10,065 nt of DNA, taken from contig QMYO01000038.1 of the NCBI GenBank assembly GCA_003662715.1, forward strand, positions 1 through 10,065, written 5' to 3'. Positions 1-6,572 of the stretch are shown here, in pieces. This stretch comes from Candidatus Bathyarchaeota archaeon. GTDB lineage: Archaea; Thermoproteota; Bathyarchaeia; Bathyarchaeales; Bathyarchaeaceae. Below the pieces are notes generated by a model. It ran no database searches. It was not told the DNA's origin and worked only from the letters and a program-made list of their open reading frames with translations. The position numbers and the translations under genes were made by a program. Position 1 is the first letter of the stretch, and each line of letters begins with the position of its first letter.

Positions 1-624
1 ATTCGACACCTCAAATTTCACGAAGTTAAAGACCTAGTTCTAATGGTTGACTACAAGGCAGAGCAAATACTCAACTATTTTGATGACGGTTCCAGATTTA
101 ACGTGAAAATCTCATATGTACACGACAAACCCGAGCTGAAGGGAACAGCGGGCTCTGTGCTGAACGCCTACAAACATGGCAGATTGGACGTAAAAGATAC
201 GTTGCTAGTATATTACGGAGACATCCTCACAAACATAAACCTCAAAAATTTGTTGCAGTATCACCAAGCTAAACGGTCTTCAGCAACCGTTGCTTTGGCT
301 TCAGGCTTCACGGTTAGGGTAGGCTTAGCGGATATGGAAGAAGACGGAAAGCTCAAGGGGTTTGCGGAAAAGCCGAAGTTAGAAAAACCAGTGAGCATAG
401 GAATACTGGCTTTAAAGGGAGAAACCATTCTGGACATGGACAAGCTGAAAAAGGAACGGCGTGGACTAGATTTGATGAAACATGTAATCCCACATCTCGT
501 GAAAATAGGAAAACCAGTTTACGGTTATCTGTCAGACGCATTTTGGTATGATGTAGGCAGCACCGAAGCATACGAGAAACTGAGTCCAAAGCTTGTTGAA
601 GAAACCTTCTCCTACCTTTTCTAA
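1..624 (+). CDS. Sugar-phosphate nucleotidyltransferase (NTP_transferase family), 5'-truncated
   Basis: The frame is open from the left edge to a TAA at 622-624, giving 207 visible residues; the N-terminus, including the family's G-G-x-G-T-R-L nucleotide-binding loop, lies outside the window. The first in-frame ATG, at 43, is internal, because conserved strand/helix sequence precedes it. Seen: an Y-F-D-D-G-S segment, the K-G-T-A-G-S motif at visible residues 47-53 that follows the sugar-binding strand, the Y-Y-G-D-I-L-T-N strand end whose Asp normally binds the catalytic metal, F-A-E-K-P, and a closing F-W-Y-D-V-G-S-T-E-A-Y. Known for the family: transfer of a nucleotidyl group from an NTP to a sugar 1-phosphate, giving UDP-, dTDP- or GDP-sugars for glycans in the cytoplasm. 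The short C-terminus, with no left-handed beta-helix, fits the single-domain type. Whether the substrate is glucose or mannose 1-phosphate cannot be told. Confidence 0.88.
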   Translation: MRHLKFHEVKDLVLMVDYKAEQILNYFDDGSRFNVKISYVHDKPELKGTAGSVLNAYKHGRLDVKDTLLVYYGDILTNINLKNLLQYHQAKRSSATVALASGFTVRVGLADMEEDGKLKGFAEKPKLEKPVSIGILALKGETILDMDKLKKERRGLDLMKHVIPHLVKIGKPVYGYLSDAFWYDVGSTEAYEKLSPKLVEETFSYLF

Positions 625-653
625 ACAAACTTGTCAGTCATGCCAGTAAAATA

Positions 654-666
654 AACGTTGAACGTT
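654..666. repeat. Tandem AACGTT hexamers
   Basis: Two copies of the self-complementary hexamer AACGTT are separated by one G in the 154-bp gap between the nucleotidyltransferase and the coiled-coil gene. They lie about 60 bp before the likely TATA box. They could be a small operator, or chance; nothing else in the window repeats them. Confidence 0.3.
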
Positions 667-721
667 CTTGTGCGGAAGGAATTATTAAATCTAAAAGAGA
701 CACCACTAAATACCGTAGACG

Positions 722-729
722 CTTAAAAG
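722..729 (+). promoter_or_regulatory. Likely archaeal TATA box for the coiled-coil gene
   Basis: CTTAAAAG stands about 25 bp before position 750, which would be the transcription start. That gives a leader of about 28 nt to the ATG at 779, enough to hold the GGAAG site. An alternative A+T-rich element (TTATTAAAT, about 682-690) lies further upstream. Confidence 0.45.
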
Positions 730-765
730 AAAAGCGTGTTATAGTGAGTTGCTCTACACACCATT

Positions 766-770
766 GGAAG
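766..770 (+). promoter_or_regulatory. Shine-Dalgarno site choosing ATG 779
   Basis: GGAAG lies 8 nt before the ATG at 779. This favours that codon over the in-frame TTG at 749, which would add ten residues. Confidence 0.5.
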
Positions 771-778
771 ATAACATC

Positions 779-2413
779 ATGACGAATTCAAGTATAACAT
801 TACCCTACGTTGTTGAAGATGATGAAAGAAAAAAACTTTTCACACAAAACATGGAAACCGCGGCTATGCTCTGCCTAGCAGAAGCAAAAAGAAAAAAACC
901 ACACATCCTAGGAACTTCGCAGGAAAAACTTTCGTTTATCTCTAAACTACATTACCCTTTATGGGCAATTCCTTGGGACAACAACTCTATAATCGTGGAT
1001 GGACTGGAGATTTTTTCTCACGCAATCACTTACATGAAACCTCCCGATGTTAAGCTCTTTGTTGAAGACCTTCAGAGGAGTAGAACAATTCGAGCGTTTT
1101 TCCGAAGCATTTTAAAGAAGCATGCAAAAACTTTTGAAGATTTCATCGATGCAACTCAAATTTCCATAGATGCAATTGTGGCAAACAAGGAGACACTCAC
1201 TACAATCCAACAGTACATCACACAAGGATTAACCTATAAGAAAAGCGCAACAGCACCAATCGCAATAATCCCACCGAAACTTGATGAAAAGTTAGCGCTG
1301 GAAAGAGCTGAAAAGCTGTTGGACACTTGGAGGTTAATTCAGTCAGAGATAAAGGGTTTACAGTATGCCATCAATGTCCTAAGCGAAGAAACTAAGCATC
1401 ATGAACAGAAAATTGCAAGTGAAGTTGAACAGATAAAAGAAACATTTGAAAAAAAGCTTTCTCACATCAAATCAGAGGTAGATAAAAAAATTGAAAAACT
1501 GACGACAGAGAGGAATGCCAAAACTAAAAGGATATTTAAGGCTTCTGAGAAGGAACTGAAAGTTGCGCTTAAAGAGAAAGAGAGATATGAACAAAAACTG
1601 GAGAAGCTGGAAAGAGACAAACGTGTTTATCAGAAAAGAAAACAAATCCGCAAACGTAAGGGCGATGAAGCAGGCGTAACATACTGGGAACATAAAATTA
1701 AGGTGTGTAAAAACAAGATTTCTGAAGTAAAAGGAAAACTCAAAGTTCTCTCACGATTTATCGAAAACACCCGTAAACAAGGCGAACTCGGCATCAAAAA
1801 ATTGAATGACAGCTATCAGGAAATGATTGTTCGTGAAAGAAAAAAAGTTTCAGACATCGAAGCCCTACGAGACTCTCAGATTAAAATGACACAGAAAGAA
1901 ATTGAAGAACTGAAGTCAGAGACTTCAGCGATAACAAATCTAATCGAACAACTCATAGAACAGAAGAGACTACACGCATCTCAACTCAAAAACTTAACAA
2001 TTCCATGGAAACCAGAGAAGGTTACTTTAATTAACGTGCCGTTCTACGTGTTTCGATACGAAACCGAGAAGAAATCTCGATATCATATGCATCCGCCTGT
2101 AGTCGCCATGGGCTATGAAGGCATCATAAGGAAGATTCAAAAGGTCATCTGGAGCTTCAGTCTCGAATCTCGAATTAAACTTCTCTTGCATCCCAGATCA
2201 GAGGCGTTGGAGAAAATGTTTACCTCAATGTTCGCTGAAAAGATTCGAAAGGATAAAGCTTTCGGAGAAATTGTGTACAAAGCAGGTTCTTCCAACAATT
2301 TGCTTAACACCAAAGATTTTAGAGAAGTCTTAGCTAAGGGGATGGAAGAACTTAAAGTAGAAGGCTGGATCAGCCAGGAAGAGAAGGATGCTATCTTAAA
2401 AGCCTATACTTAG
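779..2413 (+). CDS. Large coiled-coil protein, partner candidate of the downstream AAA+ ATPase
   Basis: This encodes 544 residues; I do not recognise a named family. Seen: an N-terminal domain (about 1-165) with an aromatic/proline segment, L-H-Y-P-L-W-A-I-P-W at 57-66; a long charged coiled coil (about 168-405) rich in E/K with heptad-like Leu/Ile spacing and a basic K-R-K-Q-I-R-K-R-K hinge near 286-294; then a C-terminal domain that opens with T-I-P-W (407-410), V-P-F-Y-V-F-R-Y (420-427) and H-M-H-P-P (436-440). It closes with a short helical hairpin, E-L-K-V-E-G-W-I-S-Q-E-E-K (524-536), resembling a SHOCT-like tail. There is no signal peptide, transmembrane segment, ABC-type Walker motif or zinc knuckle. 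ATG 779 is preferred over TTG 749 because of the GGAAG site. The AAA+ gene follows after 67 bp on the same strand, suggesting a functional pair. A structural or scaffold role is inference. Confidence 0.85.
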   Translation: MTNSSITLPYVVEDDERKKLFTQNMETAAMLCLAEAKRKKPHILGTSQEKLSFISKLHYPLWAIPWDNNSIIVDGLEIFSHAITYMKPPDVKLFVEDLQRSRTIRAFFRSILKKHAKTFEDFIDATQISIDAIVANKETLTTIQQYITQGLTYKKSATAPIAIIPPKLDEKLALERAEKLLDTWRLIQSEIKGLQYAINVLSEETKHHEQKIASEVEQIKETFEKKLSHIKSEVDKKIEKLTTERNAKTKRIFKASEKELKVALKEKERYEQKLEKLERDKRVYQKRKQIRKRKGDEAGVTYWEHKIKVCKNKISEVKGKLKVLSRFIENTRKQGELGIKKLNDSYQEMIVRERKKVSDIEALRDSQIKMTQKEIEELKSETSAITNLIEQLIEQKRLHASQLKNLTIPWKPEKVTLINVPFYVFRYETEKKSRYHMHPPVVAMGYEGIIRKIQKVIWSFSLESRIKLLLHPRSEALEKMFTSMFAEKIRKDKAFGEIVYKAGSSNNLLNTKDFREVLAKGMEELKVEGWISQEEKDAILKAYT

Positions 2414-2437
2414 CCAAGCAAAAGCTTTCTTCGATAG

Positions 2438-2447
2438 CTATAATAAA
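2438..2447 (+). promoter_or_regulatory. Possible TATA box for the AAA+ gene
   Basis: CTATAATAAA lies in the 67-bp gap, centred about 25 bp before position 2469. It would give a 12-nt leader carrying the GGGATGAG site. The ATPase may therefore be transcribed both from here and by read-through from the coiled-coil gene. Confidence 0.45.
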
Positions 2448-2480
2448 TGAATCGGTAATTTCCATTAAGAGGGATGAGCG

Positions 2481-4238
2481 TTGACTTTTGATGATAGAGT
2501 GCTGGAACGAAAACTCTTGCTGAAGAGAACTTTCCCACGAATAGAACTCTTTGAGATCGGTAAAGAACTTAACATTCCATATTTCGACCGCTTCGAAAGC
2601 GGATGGGACATTGATGAAGACGACGCATCCCTTGAGATAGCATCAAAAATAAGCGATACACAACTTAAGAAAATCTTTGATAAGCATTCACCTCGCAAGT
2701 GGACAGTGTTTAGAGGCACACATTATACGTTTGAAAACGGAGAACTCCGCTTGGAAGGTTCGGAAAAAACGATTCGAGCCAATGTCTATCAGGCTCAAAA
2801 GAAGTACGGGAAAAACTGTGTCGCCATTTTGAAGGCGTTAGTGGAGGCGGGTAGGAGCTGTAATCTCGGTGAAATCAAGAAAAATTTGAAGCGAAATGTT
2901 GATCCGCTTCCCATATTAGCGGAACTCGAGGAGTTAAAGATTATCACCACCGCCTATAAGGGCGGTCAGTATCAAGAGTGGAAGATACCTGAGGAGATTT
3001 CTCCCATAGTTCAGATGGAATTGGGAATCGTTATGCTTGCGCCTCCGAAGATGGCTGTTGCTCCTACTGTTGGAAGGGTGGAAGCTGATTATATGTTGGA
3101 GGAGCGTCAAAGGCTCGAGAACATGGATAGGGAGCTTGAGCAATACTTGAATGATGTGTTAAAGCATCGTTTAGATGCAACTGTCAAATTTGGAAAAACC
3201 TTCTCTGTAACTTCTCTGGCGAACTACCTCCTAGACCTATTTGGACCTATCCTATACTTTGATAGTCTGCTCAGCATCACTCAACAGTACGGATTGGCTG
3301 ACGCGGAGATTACCCATGAACGTGGAAAAACAGGTATGCGGACTGGTTGGAACCTCTCCTTGTTTGGTGAGCCTGGAACTGGGAAAAGCTTCTCTGTTAG
3401 AGACATGATTCTGGGGAAGCCTGATGCAAAAATCTTTCCGCATGGAATTCCTGGGCGCAATCGTTATGCGGGTGGGATGACGCCGGCTCGTTTCATTAGG
3501 ATTGGGCAAGCCTATGTGAACCGAACCTTCAACTTCATCATTCCCGAGTTTAATGATTGGTTCAAATATAAGGGTATGGTGGAGCCGTTGAAATTAGCGA
3601 TGGAGCGGGGAGAAATCAAATATGAAATGCATCGTGAGGTTATTGGACCGTACCGTTTCAGTTCATACTTTAGTGTAAACTACAACGTGTCAACCTATGG
3701 TAGAGGATACGAGGTGACTGTTAAGGACCCGAATTTCAATGCTATCGAAGATAGAATGCTTTGCCGACTGCATAGACTGACAAAGCAACGTTACATAGAA
3801 ATTGCTCAAAGCCAGATGAGGCTAGCCTTCGGCAAAATTGACATCAAAAAAGGCGCTCAACAAATTCGAGACCACCTAACTCTCGTCTATGCCATAGAAA
3901 CAGGGCATCCGCTGGTAAAGGGGCAGTTTCCCTACAAGCCTGTGATGATTACTCCTCAAGCCTATAACTTAATGGCGAAAGCTCGAGAAGCCATTTTGGA
4001 ATTAATTCCCCATGAGTTCGTGAGGTTTTCGGCGCGCCTAGAGAACCGCGCCATTCGATTTGCTTGCGCTGCTTCGCTTCTTAACTACTTCCGTTCAGAT
4101 TTAGATTACATACCCGTGAGTGAAGATGCGTTAAGGTATGCTGTGCAACTGTATGTTGAAGAGGCATCAGTGAGGTCAAGGGAAGAGTTTAAACCTAAAG
4201 AAGTTTTGGAGAAACTTGCTTTAACTGACAGCCCCTAA
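2481..4238 (+). CDS. AAA+ ATPase, MCM/MoxR-like (helix-2 insert) motor with N-terminal winged-helix-like region
   Basis: This encodes 585 residues from a TTG start; GGGATGAG at 2471-2478 lies just before it. An in-frame GTG at 2499 is the alternative. Seen: an N-terminal region with a probable winged helix (about 97-170, I-R-A-N-V-Y-Q-A-Q... to E-L-K-I-I-T-T) and a helical linker at 200-260. The AAA+ core has Walker A G-E-P-G-T-G-K-S at 296-303, a Walker-B-like F-I-I-P-E-F-N-D at 352-359, a following helix plus beta-hairpin (about 367-395) as in helix-2 insert clades, sensor-1 Asn at 400 or 402, an arginine-finger candidate E-D-R at 423-425, and a sensor-2 helix S-A-R-L-E-N-R-A-I-R at 517-526 that reads like MCM R-x-L-E-x-x-I-R. 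The usual Walker B Asp is Pro355; Glu356 remains. It probably forms a ring that remodels DNA or protein. The specific role is unknown; pairing with the upstream coiled-coil gene is inferred from spacing. Confidence 0.88.
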   Translation: MTFDDRVLERKLLLKRTFPRIELFEIGKELNIPYFDRFESGWDIDEDDASLEIASKISDTQLKKIFDKHSPRKWTVFRGTHYTFENGELRLEGSEKTIRANVYQAQKKYGKNCVAILKALVEAGRSCNLGEIKKNLKRNVDPLPILAELEELKIITTAYKGGQYQEWKIPEEISPIVQMELGIVMLAPPKMAVAPTVGRVEADYMLEERQRLENMDRELEQYLNDVLKHRLDATVKFGKTFSVTSLANYLLDLFGPILYFDSLLSITQQYGLADAEITHERGKTGMRTGWNLSLFGEPGTGKSFSVRDMILGKPDAKIFPHGIPGRNRYAGGMTPARFIRIGQAYVNRTFNFIIPEFNDWFKYKGMVEPLKLAMERGEIKYEMHREVIGPYRFSSYFSVNYNVSTYGRGYEVTVKDPNFNAIEDRMLCRLHRLTKQRYIEIAQSQMRLAFGKIDIKKGAQQIRDHLTLVYAIETGHPLVKGQFPYKPVMITPQAYNLMAKAREAILELIPHEFVRFSARLENRAIRFACAASLLNYFRSDLDYIPVSEDALRYAVQLYVEEASVRSREEFKPKEVLEKLALTDSP

Positions 4239-4928
4239 CACTGATTCAATAAGACTTTTATACGCGTCTGAAACGCTCATGTTGTTTTCGTAAGCGTATG
4301 TTTTAACCTTCATGTGAACAGCTCTCTCAATTTTGGGTCTCACATAAAGCGAAATCGGCGGCTTCAACTCTTCTCTCAATCTCATCGTTTCCATTTTCTC
4401 CTCTTGAGAAACTGGAGATATGGGCCAAGCTCGTTCCAAAATGAAGAGCAGTATCATAGATTTTTCGTCTTCTGCTTTTGATATGGTTACCCAGTTTTTT
4501 CCAGGCGCTTTTTTGCCAGTGGCTTCTTCGTATGGTATGATTTGGAAGTGTTCTCGGATTGTTGATGGGACTTCTTCTAGGGTGGTTATGATTTTTCGAT
4601 GAAGCTTGTCGTTTTCATCTGCGTGGGTTAAGGATATAACATCATAGTACCATCCTTCAATTTGGCTTTTCTGGAACAACATGGTGTTTCCTTCAAGTTG
4701 TGCGAATCGTTTTCCAGGCGGGCACTTAACTGCTTTCACGGTAGCTTTGTTTAGCTCTTTGTCTTGGCAGACTTTGAAGAGCCAGTTACCTGTGAGGAAG
4801 TCTTTAACTCTGTAAAATCGTACTTCACCTTCTCGTAGTTGTCGCAGGCTGAGGTCGAACCATGCGTCGTTGGGTCTTTCTTCAATTCGGGTGATTTTGA
4901 TTTGGTTTAGGTATTGCAAATGGGACAT
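4221..4928 (-). CDS. Hypothetical protein with ribbon-helix-helix-like C-terminus
   Basis: This encodes 235 residues from ATG 4928; a TTG directly before it would add one residue. The upstream AAGAAGGT lies only 2 nt from the ATG, so a TTG at 4919 with better spacing is possible. Seen: a soluble mixed alpha/beta N-terminal part (1-185) with no motif I can name, containing a basic P-P-G-K-R-F loop (70-75) and a K-K-A-P-G-K-N-W segment (139-146). A C-terminal stretch (190-232) follows the pattern of a strand (I-S-L-Y-V-R-P), a helix, a short turn (N-N-M-S-V-S) and a second helix, as in ribbon-helix-helix DNA-binding domains. It converges on the AAA+ gene and overlaps its last 18 bp. It could be a DNA-binding regulator or accessory protein. 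The RHH reading is from pattern only, and no function is known to me. Confidence 0.78.
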   Translation of the reverse strand: MSHLQYLNQIKITRIEERPNDAWFDLSLRQLREGEVRFYRVKDFLTGNWLFKVCQDKELNKATVKAVKCPPGKRFAQLEGNTMLFQKSQIEGWYYDVISLTHADENDKLHRKIITTLEEVPSTIREHFQIIPYEEATGKKAPGKNWVTISKAEDEKSMILLFILERAWPISPVSQEEKMETMRLREELKPPISLYVRPKIERAVHMKVKTYAYENNMSVSDAYKSLIESVLGAVS

Positions 4929-4971
4929 CAACCTTCTTTCAGTTTGACACTTTAGAATAGATGATGAGATG

Positions 4972-4980
4972 CTTAAGTTT
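4972..4980 (-). promoter_or_regulatory. Possible TATA box for the RHH-like gene
   Basis: On the minus strand AAACTTAAG is centred about 48 bp before ATG 4928. It would place the transcription start near 4950 with a leader of roughly 23 nt. Confidence 0.35.
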
Positions 4981-5052
4981 AATGGATTAGGCTATTTCGC
5001 TCTTTACTATGATTCCTCTTCATTATCATTCAAATTCACAATCATTTCGTAG

Positions 5053-5061
5053 CTTTATATT
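5053..5061 (+). promoter_or_regulatory. TATA box of the zinc-finger mini-gene
   Basis: CTTTATATT lies about 50 bp before ATG 5107. A start near 5083 would leave a leader of about 25 nt holding GGAG at 5093-5096. The combination of box, ribosome site, short ORF and downstream T-tract supports a real independent transcript. Confidence 0.5.
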
Positions 5062-5106
5062 TAAGATTTGAAACATGATAGATACAAGTATTGGAGAGAT
5101 TGTGAA

Positions 5107-5217
5107 ATGTGTCAATCCAAGGCAGAAACATACGAGTGCTGTGGTCAGACATTTAACACAAAGGCAGAACTAGAGGCACATAAAGAAAAGATGCATAAGA
5201 AATGCTGCTGCTCATAG
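5107..5217 (+). CDS. 36-residue C2H2-like zinc-finger mini-protein
   Basis: This small ORF runs ATG 5107 to TAG 5215-5217, with GGAG at 5093-5096, a TATA box at 5053-5061 and a T6 tract at 5256-5261. Seen: Y-E-C-C-G-Q-T-F, five residues, L-E-A-H, then H four residues later (K-E-K-M between), the spacing of a classical C2H2 finger in its second half (C-x3-F-x5-L-x2-H-x4-H). The two knuckle cysteines are adjacent instead of separated by two residues. Cys2 and a C-C-C run at residues 33-35 add further possible ligands. One-finger C2H2 proteins of 40-80 residues are common in archaea and are usually thought to be DNA-binding or protein-interaction modules; this one is at the short end. Zinc binding and role are inferred. 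Its neighbours give no functional hint. Confidence 0.72.
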   Translation: MCQSKAETYECCGQTFNTKAELEAHKEKMHKKCCCS

Positions 5218-5255
5218 AGTGACCAAAACAACCTCAAAAGACAAATAACATCCAC

Positions 5256-5261
5256 TTTTTT
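5256..5261 (+). terminator. T-tract terminator after the zinc-finger gene
   Basis: TTTTTT followed by ATATT lies 38 bp after the TAG. Archaeal RNA polymerase can terminate on such U-rich runs without a hairpin, and none is evident. Confidence 0.4.
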
Positions 5262-5318
5262 ATATTACTGTTACTTCAAGAAGTTTGACAAGCTTTAATT
5301 CTTCAGATATTATATGTT

Positions 5319-5744
5319 CTAACCTTTGCTTGACCGCTTCTCAATAATTTGTTTTATTTTCTTCACCAAACATACACTCATATCAATTATGTAATTACCG
5401 TATTCCCTTACAGCTGTTCCTATTAATGATATGGTAATGCCGAGTACCATGTGAAGTGTATAATAGGAGGCAAGAAGCGGTATAGACAAGAAAGCGTCAT
5501 ACCCCGTAGAGACACTTAACCATCCAAAGACTATGCCAACGTTGAGACTTAAGCATGCAAAGATTATCTTAATTGACGCATCCACTTCTATAACTAAGTA
5601 TCCTACAAAAAAGTTGGCTACTACAGGTATAAGGAACCAGCCATAAAAGGTAAAAAATGGGTATAAGAAACCCAGCAAATAAGAACCTAACAAAACAAAA
5701 AAGTAGAAACTTCCAAAAATAACAAATGCAAACCTTTGATTCAT
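5319..5744 (-). CDS. Four-helix integral membrane protein of unknown function
   Basis: This encodes 141 residues from ATG 5744, with a good ribosome site, GAGGTG (5752-5757), 7 nt upstream inside the last codons of the radical SAM gene. Seen: four hydrophobic segments at about 5-28, 31-52, 57-78 and 86-112, then a basic amphipathic tail (K-K-I-K-Q-I-I-E-K-R) that is probably cytoplasmic. Very aromatic first half (many F/Y). No conserved cysteine pair, metal motif or transporter signature is visible. It begins 2 nt after the stop of the radical SAM gene, so the two are almost surely co-transcribed and translationally coupled. The family is not recognised; it may be a small transporter subunit or a membrane partner of the radical SAM product, but nothing in the sequence decides this. 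Confidence 0.82.
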   Translation of the reverse strand: MNQRFAFVIFGSFYFFVLLGSYLLGFLYPFFTFYGWFLIPVVANFFVGYLVIEVDASIKIIFACLSLNVGIVFGWLSVSTGYDAFLSIPLLASYYTLHMVLGITISLIGTAVREYGNYIIDMSVCLVKKIKQIIEKRSSKG

Positions 5745-5746
5745 AC

Positions 5747-6457
5747 CTATGCACCTCTCAATATCGTGTGGGGTATAATCGTCTTTGCTGTAATGAGAAA
5801 CGCCTTCATCTTCTTTTCAGAAAAAGGCTTCAATCCCTTAAATTTTGAATCAATCGTTTCCACATCGCCTTTATAGTTTTGTATAACGTATTTTCTGCAT
5901 CCTCTTATTCGCTGACATATCTCCTCAATGTCCCTTTCCTCATGAAGATTAGGAACCACGGTAGTTCTAAATTCATATTCAACTCTATTCTCTAGCAGGA
6001 TGTCTATGGTTTCCCCAATTTTTCCAATCAGATTTTCCACATTAGCACCACACACTCTAGAGTATTTTTCCACGGTTAAAGGAGCTTTAATGTCCATGGC
6101 TACATAATCCACCAGTCTCTTGTCAACAAGTTCTCTTACCATCATCGGGTTGGTTCCGTTAGTGTCCAGTTTCACCAAGAAGCCCATATCCTTTATTTTC
6201 TCACAAACCCCCAACAAACCATTATGAATTGTTGGTTCCCCGCCCGTAATAACAACGCCGTCAATCCATCCTCTACTCTTATTTAAGCGTTGTTCTATCT
6301 GTTCAAACGGTATTGTTGGTAGTTTTTCTGGATGCAGAACTAAGTTAACATTGTAGCAGAATGGACAGCACAAATTACAACCCGCCAAAAAGATTACTGA
6401 AGATACTTTTCCATCCCAATCAACTAGGCTGATGTCAATGAACCCTTTGATTTTCAT
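5747..6457 (-). CDS. Radical SAM activating enzyme (anaerobic ribonucleotide reductase / glycyl-radical activase type)
   Basis: This encodes 236 residues from ATG 6457. Seen: an N-terminal K-I-K-G-F-I-D-I-S-L-V-D-W-D-G-K segment typical of NrdG/PflA-like activases, the 4Fe-4S motif C27-x3-C31-x2-C34 (with an extra Cys at 30), G-G-E-P at 72-75 for S-adenosylmethionine binding, L-D-T-N-G (97-101) and D-Y-V-A-M-D-I-K-A-P (117-126). Family knowledge: reductive cleavage of S-adenosylmethionine gives a 5'-deoxyadenosyl radical that installs a glycyl radical on a partner enzyme such as class III ribonucleotide reductase. The start is chosen because family proteins begin at this Met; the in-frame TTG 6517 would add 20 unmatched residues. 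A TATA-like ATTAAACTT (6474-6482) and no ribosome site suggest a leaderless mRNA. No NrdD or other glycyl-radical enzyme is in the window, so the target is unknown. Confidence 0.9.
   Translation of the reverse strand: MKIKGFIDISLVDWDGKVSSVIFLAGCNLCCPFCYNVNLVLHPEKLPTIPFEQIEQRLNKSRGWIDGVVITGGEPTIHNGLLGVCEKIKDMGFLVKLDTNGTNPMMVRELVDKRLVDYVAMDIKAPLTVEKYSRVCGANVENLIGKIGETIDILLENRVEYEFRTTVVPNLHEERDIEEICQRIRGCRKYVIQNYKGDVETIDSKFKGLKPFSEKKMKAFLITAKTIIPHTILRGA
5752..5757 (-). promoter_or_regulatory. Shine-Dalgarno site of the membrane-protein gene inside the radical SAM gene
   Basis: GAGGTG overlaps the last sense codons of the radical SAM gene and stands 7 nt before ATG 5744. This arrangement favours reinitiation and fixes the membrane-protein start. 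Confidence 0.6.
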
Positions 6458-6473
6458 AGGTTGGCGCCGTATG

Positions 6474-6482
6474 AAGTTTAAT
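6474..6482 (-). promoter_or_regulatory. Possible TATA box for a leaderless radical SAM transcript
   Basis: ATTAAACTT on the minus strand is centred about 21 nt before ATG 6457. No purine-rich ribosome site lies between them, so a leaderless or near-leaderless mRNA is the simplest reading. Confidence 0.35.
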
Positions 6483-6572
6483 GGAACCCTTATTTGTTGT
6501 TTGCGGATGGATAGCAATCTGCTGAATTAAGAACAGTAAAGATTTCTTAAGAGCCTTCGAGATTTTCAGAGA

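Noticed and set aside
353..628. Minus-strand ORF of 91 codons over the nucleotidyltransferase gene
   Set aside because: It is antisense to a clearly conserved gene, has low-complexity composition and no ribosome site; a shadow.
749..778. TTG 749 as start of the coiled-coil protein
   Set aside because: It would need a leaderless message from the TATA box; ATG 779 has a GGAAG site at correct spacing. Not fully excluded.
2465..2719. Minus-strand ORF over the start of the AAA+ gene
   Set aside because: Ser-rich shadow of the coding strand with no family resemblance.
4960..4970. ATGATGA resembling a C box of a C/D-box sRNA
   Set aside because: No CTGA D or D' box at suitable spacing follows, and the stretch lies in the leader/promoter of the RHH-like gene.
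5279..5310. Possible hairpin downstream of the membrane-protein gene
   Set aside because: The best pairing I can find is about five base pairs with a large loop; not convincing as a terminator.
6458..6517. N-terminal extension of the radical SAM protein from TTG 6517
   Set aside because: The 20 extra residues do not match the family's N-terminus, which begins at the Met encoded at 6457.
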